Source: WLND01 sp040398845 | GTDB lineage: Bacteria; Actinomycetota; Actinomycetes; S36-B12 | Direction of reading: 5' to 3' | Length of the DNA stretch: 12,020 nucleotides | Assembly: GCA_040398845.1 (NCBI GenBank) | Contig: JBBATH010000030.1 | Location: 1-12,020, forward strand | Part shown: piece by piece, positions 1 through 4,436 of the stretch | How the letters are laid out: each line of letters starts with the position of its first letter | Numbering within the stretch: position 1 is the stretch's first letter | Program-made: the position numbers and the translations under genes | The notes under the pieces: generated by a model | Told to the model about the DNA's origin: nothing | Database searches by the model: none | The model's input: only the letters and a program-made list of their open reading frames with translations

Positions 1-34
1 CGCGAACCACACGCATGTAATTCACTTGCCGGAA

Positions 35-369
35 CTATTTCTGCGCAAGCCCTAACCGATCGAAGTACTTCGCTGGCCTGTAGCGCGCGGCCTCGGCGAG
101 ACCGAGGACGGTTGCTGGGGAACAGGGATGTGAGGACCTGCAGCTCCTCATTGCCGCGCAGCCGGCCCACAACGATGAGAAGTACCGTTGCCGGCCTTAC
201 CGAGCAACTCCCATCGCCATTCCACCTGATCTAGCGAGGGGTAGAGGTTTGTAACGATCGTCGTGAGTGGTCGGTGCAGCGTCCTGCGGCCGCGACGTGC
301 CCAATGGCCCTCGACCAGCGTCCCCGGATTGGACTCAATCAAATCACCTAGTGTTACGTTGTGATTCAT
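35..369 (-). pseudogene. Unrecognised small gene remnant with two apparent frameshifts
   Basis: On the minus strand an ATG (369-367) opens a protein-like frame beginning MNHNVTLGDLIESNPGTLVE and running through a Trp-rich EWRWELL segment near residue 55. After about residue 60 the plausible sequence continues in a second frame (TVLLIVVGRLRGNEELQVL) and then in a third (ATVLGLAEAARYRPAKYFDR), stopping with TAG at 37-35. The reconstructed product would be about 110 aa. I recognise no family. Its start codon shares the CATG at 367-370 with the antitoxin on the other strand, so the two genes would be divergent with almost no space between them. The frameshift reading is inferred only from how protein-like the pieces look; the alternative is noncoding DNA with chance open frames. 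Confidence 0.33.
355..360 (+). promoter_or_regulatory. Putative -10 box for a leaderless antitoxin transcript
   Basis: TACGTT (TANNNT) lies exactly 7 bases before the ATG at 368, which would place the transcription start on the start codon. There is no good Shine-Dalgarno sequence and no convincing -35 box (TTGGAC at 329-334 is too far away). The same arrangement recurs at other genes in this window, which supports it. Confidence 0.4.
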
Positions 370-796
370 GTCGATTTCCCAGTTGTCAGTGCAGAGGTCG
401 TTCCGCATCTCCGCTCGAACGAGCGAGTTACTTGACTCACTTGCCGCGACATCGAATGAGTCCCGCAACAGCCTCGTCGAGCAATTGCTCGGGGAGGCTC
501 TGCGGCTGGCGCGACACCCGTTGGTGCGGTTTCGTTCGGGGGCCGCTGGTCGCCGTGAGCCGTACCTGACCGGAACCCGCCTGCTCGTTCGCCAGGTCGT
601 GGCGCAACTCAGGAATGCGCGAGGCGACGTGGACGAGGTGGCCGACTATCTCGGGATCTAGCGGCCCTTCGTACTCGCAGCCCGCGACTACTACGCCGAC
701 TTCGGCGCTGAGATTGATGTGGACGAAGAGTGGGCGGCTTCGGTCGAAGCAAGTGAACATGCCCGCTGGGAGCGGCAGCAGGCTGCTCTCGCGTGA
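368..796 (+). pseudogene. DUF433-like type II antitoxin interrupted by an in-frame TAG
   Basis: The first 97 codons encode an N-terminal part resembling a ribbon-helix-helix domain (about residues 8-50), then a DUF433-like segment with GTRLLVRQVVAQLRN and VDEVADYLGI. A TAG at 659-661 stops translation there. The same frame stays open for 44 more codons (RPFVLAARDYYADFGAEI, then an acidic Trp/Glu/Arg-rich tail) to a TGA at 794-796. The ARDYYADF-EI part is the normal continuation of this domain, so the gene is one reading frame with a nonsense codon, probably from CAG. DUF433-like proteins are antitoxins of DUF5615 PIN-like toxins. The true end overlaps the toxin GTG by four bases (GTGA), so the early stop should weaken translational coupling and remove the C-terminal part likely to contact the toxin. 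A sequencing error remains possible. Confidence 0.72.
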
Positions 797-1188
797 GGCT
801 CGCCCTCGATCACCACTATTCCCCGTTGATCGCGTTCGGCCTGCGTGATCGAGGTCATGATGTGCGTGAGGTCAGCGAACTCGGCTGGCAGTTGGAGGAC
901 GACGAGCCGCTGTTGGCGCGATGCAGTGCTGAAGGACTTGCACTCGTGACGAACAACGTCGGGGACTTCGCGGTCATTGCTCAGCGATGGGTTGATGAGA
1001 GCAGGGTCCATGCGGGCCTGATCTTCACCTCTGATAACCAGTGGCCTCGGCGACGGGACATGATCAGCCGATTCGTTGATGCCCTTGACACATTGCTGAC
1101 GGGCGACATCGGGACGATGAGTCTCGCCGGCCGCATCCACTGGCTGGGACGAGCGAACTCAATGGACGATGAGAGACCGGGGTTCTGA
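793..1188 (+). CDS. DUF5615 family PIN-like toxin
   Basis: This 131-aa protein matches the DUF5615 PIN-like fold family: it begins MRLALDHHYSPLIAFGLRDR with the early Asp (D5) of PIN proteins, followed by GHDVREV, DDEPLLARCSAEG, and LVTNNVGDFAVIAQRW (the family's T-N-N-x-x-D-F motif, with an acidic residue at about 54). Members are presumed RNases acting as toxins beside DUF433-like antitoxins, which is the neighbour here. The GTG start lies inside the antitoxin's final codons (GTGA overlap), so translation would normally be coupled to complete reading of the antitoxin. No acidic core residue is obviously missing, so the toxin looks intact although its antitoxin is cut short. Activity is inferred from family and context. 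Confidence 0.78.
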   Translation: MRLALDHHYSPLIAFGLRDRGHDVREVSELGWQLEDDEPLLARCSAEGLALVTNNVGDFAVIAQRWVDESRVHAGLIFTSDNQWPRRRDMISRFVDALDTLLTGDIGTMSLAGRIHWLGRANSMDDERPGF

Positions 1189-1219
1189 TCTCAATACATT
1201 GGGGTTCAGGATCGCGCAG

Positions 1220-1233
1220 CGACCGCACGGTCG
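1220..1233. promoter_or_regulatory. Small palindrome in the gap before the MNT gene
   Basis: CGACCG-CA-CGGTCG is a perfect inverted repeat (6-base arms, 2-base centre) about 80 bases before the GTG of the nucleotidyltransferase gene. It could be an operator, but palindromes this short are common in GC-rich DNA. The rest of the gap (1189-1312) shows no clear promoter; a G-run at 1300-1304 may act as a ribosome binding site for the GTG at 1313. Confidence 0.22.
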
Positions 1234-1312
1234 AAAGCCATCCGCCGGTCGGGCGAGCGCAGGGCGCGAAGAGCGCCGACGGTTGGTTCGCTGATATGCG
1301 GGGGCGCTGCTG

Positions 1313-1630
1313 GTGACCGTCACCAATGCCGCGGCTGACGCCTGGGAGGCCGTCGCTGCGCGCCGTGAGCAGTTGGACGAGGTCCTGAGGCGCTACGGAG
1401 CCAGCAATCCGCGGCTCTTCGGATCCGTCGCCCGCGGTGACGCCACCACCGAAAGCGACATCGACGTCCTCGTGGATCTCGACCCCGCGGGAGGCAATCC
1501 CTTGATGCGGGTGGCTGGCCTGAGCGAGGAGTTCAGGTGCGTTCTGGGCGTGGATGTGGACGTCGTCGCCGCGGAATTGCTGCGGGACGGGGTCGCCGAG
1601 GCGGCCCTCACCGATGCCGTGGCTCTGTGA
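1313..1630 (+). CDS. MNT-domain nucleotidyltransferase, MntA-like antitoxin of a MntA/HepT module
   Basis: This 105-aa protein carries the minimal nucleotidyltransferase signature: LFGSVARGD at about residues 35-43 and SDIDVLVD at 48-55 give the two catalytic aspartates (D49, D51), and GVDVDVV at 79-85 supplies the third carboxylate. In MntA/HepT systems this small enzyme is the antitoxin: it adds AMP groups to a tyrosine of the HEPN RNase toxin HepT and so silences it. The GTG start is the only good option because an in-frame TGA lies at 1292-1294. Its stop overlaps a GTG (GTGA at 1627-1630), the usual arrangement for a following hepT, but the partner is only a stub. All catalytic residues are present, so the protein may be functional without its own toxin. 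Confidence 0.78.
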   Translation: MTVTNAAADAWEAVAARREQLDEVLRRYGASNPRLFGSVARGDATTESDIDVLVDLDPAGGNPLMRVAGLSEEFRCVLGVDVDVVAAELLRDGVAEAALTDAVAL

Positions 1631-1731
1631 CGCGTTCCGTCGACGAGCTGGTTCGGAGAGCCCGTACCCGAGCGAAAAAGACAGGCGGTTGTTCGGCGGT
1701 CTGTCCCGCAGGAGGATTCTGTCCATCGTGA
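1627..1731 (+). pseudogene. Stub of a HEPN (HepT-like) toxin gene
   Basis: A GTG overlapping the stop of the nucleotidyltransferase opens a frame starting VTRSVDELVRRA, which looks like the N-terminus of actinobacterial DUF86/HepT-like HEPN proteins. After about 12 residues the sequence turns into an unlikely Cys/Gly/Arg-rich tail and ends at 1729-1731, after 34 aa instead of the usual 110-150. The catalytic R-x4-6-H motif and the tyrosine targeted by MntA are absent in all three frames downstream. Position and overlap are the main reasons for the call; the residue similarity is short and could be chance. Confidence 0.33.
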
Positions 1732-1739
1732 CCGCACGG

Positions 1740-1804
1740 CGCTCCCGGTAGGCCAAGGCGACCAACGCGGACGTAACGACGACCACCTGCGGCTCGAGGG
1801 TCAC
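1740..1804 (-). pseudogene. Possible start of a PIN-domain toxin, lacking the first aspartate
   Basis: On the minus strand a GTG at 1804-1802 overlaps the TGA of the preceding small frame (GTGA). It is followed by VTLEPQVVVVTSALVALAYR, which resembles a VapC start (VVVDTSALVAL) except that the invariant first Asp is absent. After about 25 residues the resemblance ends and the frame runs antisense to the HepT stub and the nucleotidyltransferase gene. This would be a broken toxin beginning, joined by deletion to the convergent module. The match is short, so confidence is low. Confidence 0.22.
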
Positions 1805-2022
1805 CGGCCGAGCGCCTCAAGCAGCCGCTGACCTACCCCTTCCTCGGAGTCGGTGGCTTAATGGGCGCGGGCTGCATCAGGGGAGGGTGCGGCGGCCCAG
1901 ACGCGTATGCGGGCAGCGTCGGCCGTCTCGATCACGACTCGAACTTCGCCCTCCTCTCGCATGACGACTGCGCTATCGGCGGCGCCACCACGGTGGTGCT
2001 CGGGTTCAGACGAGTTCGACAT
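1801..2022 (-). pseudogene. Small antitoxin-like reading frame with an in-frame TAA
   Basis: An ATG at 2022-2020 overlaps the end of the vapC frame by 17 bases and opens a coding-like frame: MSNSSEPEHHRGGAADSAVV, then a hydrophobic/charged strand segment VRVVIETADAARIRVW, then SPDAARAH. TAA at 1860-1858 interrupts it, and the frame continues with ATDSEEGVGQRLLEALGR to a TGA at 1803-1801 that overlaps a GTG in the antitoxin-toxin manner. Read through, the product would be about 73 aa, a typical antitoxin size, with the C-terminal amphipathic helix antitoxins often have. I do not recognise the family. It may be an antitoxin for the possible PIN remnant downstream. Confidence 0.3.
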
Positions 2023-2374
2023 GCAACTGCCCGAGCCCTGCACGCGGAATATCGTCCGGGTTCGAGGTCCAGACAATGCCCCTACGGCGCAGGGCGCCCT
2101 CGGCGACAGTCAGATCGACGACGTCCGCAACGCCGGTCGCAGCCGCCAGCGCACCCACTCGGCGGGCCTGCTCCGGCGTGAGCGGCTCGATCAGGCACCA
2201 GTTGAGCAGGCGCGCCAGGGGCACCTGCTTGTCGGTGCGCCACGCTTAGGCGACGACCGGCGCTGGAACCGTGATGGAGTAGCCGCGTTTGAGCGCAGCG
2301 GCGTGCCGGGCCCAGAACGTGCGGTCATTCCGGTCAGCGGCGATAAGCGCTCCGGTGTCGTAGGTGATGTCCAT
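2006..2374 (-). pseudogene. vapC: VapC-like PIN-domain toxin with an in-frame TAA at codon 43
   Basis: Read through one stop, this is a 122-aa PIN-domain protein, the normal VapC size. It has MDITYDTGALIAADRNDR (first catalytic Asp D6), TVPAPVVA, then TAA at 2248-2246, then AWRTDKQVPLARLL, EPLTPEQARRVGALAAATG, VADVVDLTVAE (D84/D87) and VWTSNPDDI (D107/D108). The two halves are in the same frame and join exactly where family members read PAPVVA-Q/E-xWR, so the stop replaces a conserved Gln or the second acidic residue (CAA or GAA to TAA). The ATG overlaps the antitoxin's TGA by one base (TGATG). The toxin would be cut to 42 residues and be inactive unless read through. Confidence 0.78.
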
Positions 2375-2580
2375 CAGGCGGCGCCCTCTGACGGCCGGGC
2401 CTTGGCGATCATTTGGTCGAGCCACGTGTCGGCGTCTGCCTGCTCCTGCGAGGTGAATGTCCCGTGCGCCGCGTTCGCGAGCCAGCCGGAGTACGTCATC
2501 CCGGACCGTTCGGCTGCGGCCCGGATGGCGACGTCCAACTCTGAGGGCCCCGAAACGCACTTTTTGACGCGCTCAGCCAT
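2374..2580 (-). CDS. vapB: VapB-like antitoxin
   Basis: This 68-aa protein, MAERVKKCVSGPSELDVAIR followed by AAAERSGMTYSGWLANAAHG, has the pattern of a ribbon-helix-helix antitoxin: an N-terminal strand, two helices (SELDVAIRAAAERSG; TYSGWLANAA), then an acidic C-terminal tail with DADTWLDQMIAKARP that would bind the PIN toxin. I chose the ATG at 2580-2578 over the longer upstream frame because protein-like sequence starts there, a palindrome lies directly upstream, and TACCGT sits six bases before the ATG as a likely leaderless -10 box. It is followed with a one-base overlap by the interrupted vapC. It appears intact, so it may still repress its own promoter or neutralise related toxins. Confidence 0.74.
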   Translation of the reverse strand: MAERVKKCVSGPSELDVAIRAAAERSGMTYSGWLANAAHGTFTSQEQADADTWLDQMIAKARPSEGAA

Positions 2581-2585
2581 GGCGA

Positions 2586-2600
2586 AACGGTACAACCGTT
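2586..2600 (-). promoter_or_regulatory. Palindromic operator and -10 box of the vapB promoter
   Basis: AACGGT-ACA-ACCGTT is a perfect inverted repeat with 6-base arms and a 3-base centre, five bases upstream of the vapB ATG. On the minus strand TACCGT (2592-2587), a TANNNT -10 box six bases before the start codon, lies inside it. A repressor bound here would cover the -10 element, as expected for autoregulation by a VapB or VapBC complex. The protein-operator pairing is inferred from position. Confidence 0.5.
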
Positions 2601-2697
2601 GGGCTACCGAGGCACCTGTGATGGTGAGCCTGTGTGCGTTCGATTGCTCGTCAACCGGAACTGGCTGCACTGGAGCGTATCGAGCCCGACGGTTGCA

Positions 2698-2726
2698 TTG
2701 ACAGTTCAGAGGAACCTCTGAACAAT
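2698..2726 (+). promoter_or_regulatory. Sigma70-type promoter with a palindromic operator in the spacer
   Basis: A perfect -35 box TTGACA (2698-2703) is followed by exactly 17 bases and AACAAT (2721-2726, 4 of 6 to TATAAT). The expected start point, seven bases on, is the A of the ATG at 2733, so the transcript would be leaderless. The spacer is filled by a perfect palindrome, GTTCAGAGG-AA-CCTCTGAAC (2704-2723), with 9-base arms. This is a strong candidate operator for autorepression by the Phd-like antitoxin encoded next. Confidence 0.62.
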
Positions 2727-2732
2727 GATTTC

Positions 2733-3206
2733 ATGACTGAGACGATGACGCTGTCAACCTTTGTCCAGCGGCCGACCAGAGCCCTTATCCCGCTGGATGG
2801 CGGCGACGACGTACTTCTGACACGCCGTGATGGCGAAGACTTGCGAATGCAGCGCGAGTGCGACGTGCGCGACCGTGAGGTCACGGTCCTGCATGCGGTC
2901 AATGTCGCTTGCCGGGTCCTTGAGCACGACGAGAAGGCCGCAGTCTCGGCGGTCGTTCGGGAGTTCGCCTGGGCGTCCATTTTCTCACTCAGCGAAGCCA
3001 ATGAGTTCGCCGTCGATTACCTCGCGGCGCTTCGCGTGAGCGCCTCGCTCGGCAACTATGCGCATATCAGCACCGTTGTGCAGGCCTGGAAGTCGTCAGC
3101 TGAAATCAAGTCCGATCCGGAGCTTCTTGCCCGAATTGAGCAACGAATGCAAGACCCAGATTTGATTATTGCGGCGGATCCGCGCCTTGACGTTGTCGCC
3201 CGATGA
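2733..3206 (+). CDS. Phd/YefM-like (prevent-host-death) antitoxin
   Basis: The N-terminal 40 residues, STFVQRPTRALIPLDGGDDV followed by LLTRRDGEDLRM, match the Phd/YefM DNA-binding fold (repeat of short strands with the 'vlltRRdgedL' turn). The remaining ~115 residues are a long helical C-terminal part (HAVNVACRVLEHDEKAAVSA; SLSEANEFAVDYLAALRVSA; VVQAWKSSAEI), as in the ~150-aa actinobacterial versions paired with RelE-like toxins. I chose the ATG at 2733 over an in-frame start at 2634 because promoter and operator lie between them and place the transcript start on this ATG. The TGA at 3204-3206 abuts the next ATG, giving a coupled pair. The gene looks intact. It should neutralise the RelE-like partner and repress its own promoter. 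Confidence 0.74.
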   Translation: MTETMTLSTFVQRPTRALIPLDGGDDVLLTRRDGEDLRMQRECDVRDREVTVLHAVNVACRVLEHDEKAAVSAVVREFAWASIFSLSEANEFAVDYLAALRVSASLGNYAHISTVVQAWKSSAEIKSDPELLARIEQRMQDPDLIIAADPRLDVVAR

Positions 3207-3514
3207 ATGATGACGGGATCGAATCGCGAAACGGATGCAATTCCGCGCCCGCATAAGGCATCAGATTTCCTCATCGCATGTCAAGGATCTTCAGTTCACA
3301 AGGAGTGGTCGGACTGCCTTGCCGCCGCGCGAAATGCCACCACTGATGCGTGGGATGCGCTGACGGCTGCACCCGACCGCGTCTCGGAGCGTCAACATCA
3401 ACTGCGAGGGGAGTTGGCCTTTCGCACTTGTGGCGGTCGGATGCTTGCTCAGGGACGGTAATCCTCATCGTGGCGTCCTCCGGGCACCCGAAGCGCACGG
3501 AGAGCGCCACGTGA
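3207..3514 (+). pseudogene. RelE-like toxin gene, frameshifted and internally shortened
   Basis: The ATG follows the antitoxin's stop directly. The first ~75 residues (RPHKASDFLIACQGSSVHKE, WSDCLAAARNATTDAWDALT, and RVSERQHQLRGELA) match the N-terminal two thirds of an actinobacterial RelE-like toxin family of about 110-120 aa. The frame then gives FRTCGGRMLAQGR and a stop at 3459-3461. A neighbouring frame (positions 3422-3514) carries the expected C-terminus, GTVILIVASSGHPKRTES, resembling the family's 'g.tV.lv.vhT.HP..T' end. The strand with Arg/Lys and aromatic residues expected between these parts is missing or scrambled. So the toxin carries a frameshift plus a probable loss of roughly ten codons, and should be inactive. 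Confidence 0.62.
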
Positions 3515-3522
3515 TGGAGGGG

Positions 3523-4365
3523 TCAGCTGACTAGGGTGAGCGTGACCACCCCGGTGACGATGACCACCACCGCGATCACCTGCTGCCGCCCAAGCCGTTC
3601 GCGGAACAGCAGGTAGGCGGCGACCGCCGAGATCGGCGCGAAGAGCGATGCGAGCACCGCGGTGATCGCGACACTCTGTGCAGCGCCGGTCGTATAGGCG
3701 GCGTAGCCGAAGATCTCCGCGAGGCCGGCGATCACGATGAGTGGGGCAGCCGGGCGGGTCATGCGGAACTTGCGAAGCAGGAGCAGGGGAATAGCGATGC
3801 AGATGAGCGTGACGATGCGCGCCGGCAGGAGGATCCACTCGAGCGGTAGCTCACCGCTGATGTTGCCGGTGGCGAACAGGCCGATGCCGAAGATGATGGC
3901 GCCGGTCGTGGCGATGAGTGCTGCCTTAAGGGGCTGCTCATTCTCGACAGGCACAGGATCTGGCGCGATAGCGGCGAGCACGACACCGCCAACGATAAGG
4001 AGAAGCAGGAAGATCACGATTGGCGCGATGCTCTCGCCCGCGAGTCCCGAGATGGTCGCTGCGATCGCACCCTCGGTGCACAGGATCGGGGCGACAACCC
4101 CGACCTTTCCGATGCGGAACGCGGCGTAAGCGAGCAGGAGTCCGCAGAGGTTGCCGAGTCCGCCGACGATGAGCCAGGTCGCGTTGGTGGCGTTGAGCTT
4201 TTCGGGGACTCCGTTGATGAAGATCATCGGGGTGATGATGACAAGGCCGACCATCATCATTCCGGCGATGGCGGAGAGCGGCCCGATCATGCGGACAAGG
4301 CGAGAGGAGGCGAGAGTGCCGGCTGCGAAGAATAATGCCGTGAGGAGGCCGAACAAGATGCTCAT
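3523..4365 (-). CDS. EamA/DMT-family inner-membrane transporter
   Basis: The 280-aa product is almost entirely hydrophobic with about ten transmembrane helices in two EamA-like halves (residues 1-134 and 147-280). A charged linker rich in Pro and Glu (APDPVPVENEQPLKA) separates them. Typical features are the YAAFRIGKVGVVAPI stretch at about 80-94 in the first half and YLLFRERLGRQQ (about 251-262) before the last helix of the second half, the 'fl.ERl...q..G' pattern of the drug/metabolite transporter superfamily. The substrate cannot be told; relatives export amino acids, metabolites or drugs. I prefer the ATG at 4365 because it starts directly at the first helix with AAGG upstream; a GTG at 4383 would add six residues. 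It is 71 bases downstream of the SEC-C gene and could share its transcript. Confidence 0.86.
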   Translation of the reverse strand: MSILFGLLTALFFAAGTLASSRLVRMIGPLSAIAGMMMVGLVIITPMIFINGVPEKLNATNATWLIVGGLGNLCGLLLAYAAFRIGKVGVVAPILCTEGAIAATISGLAGESIAPIVIFLLLLIVGGVVLAAIAPDPVPVENEQPLKAALIATTGAIIFGIGLFATGNISGELPLEWILLPARIVTLICIAIPLLLLRKFRMTRPAAPLIVIAGLAEIFGYAAYTTGAAQSVAITAVLASLFAPISAVAAYLLFRERLGRQQVIAVVVIVTGVVTLTLVS

Positions 4366-4436
4366 TAACCTTGATCCAACCACCCACCGTGACTGCTGTG
4401 CGTCGGCGGGGTGGCGTTCAGCGCGGGTGTCGCGGC

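Noticed and set aside
1064..1804. A 246-codon open frame on the minus strand
   Set aside because: It lies antisense to the well-supported DUF5615 and nucleotidyltransferase genes and its composition is an Arg/Ser/Pro-rich mirror; only its first ~20 codons are kept as a possible PIN remnant.
1986..1998. CACCAC-G-GTGGTG palindrome as a terminator downstream of vapC
   Set aside because: The one-base centre leaves no workable loop unless pairs are lost, and no T-run follows on either strand.
368..2374. Stop-codon reassignment as an explanation for the three in-frame stops
   Set aside because: TAG and TAA are both involved, the larger genes contain no in-frame stops and end in ordinary stops, and the affected frames sit among other decayed genes; local decay is simpler.
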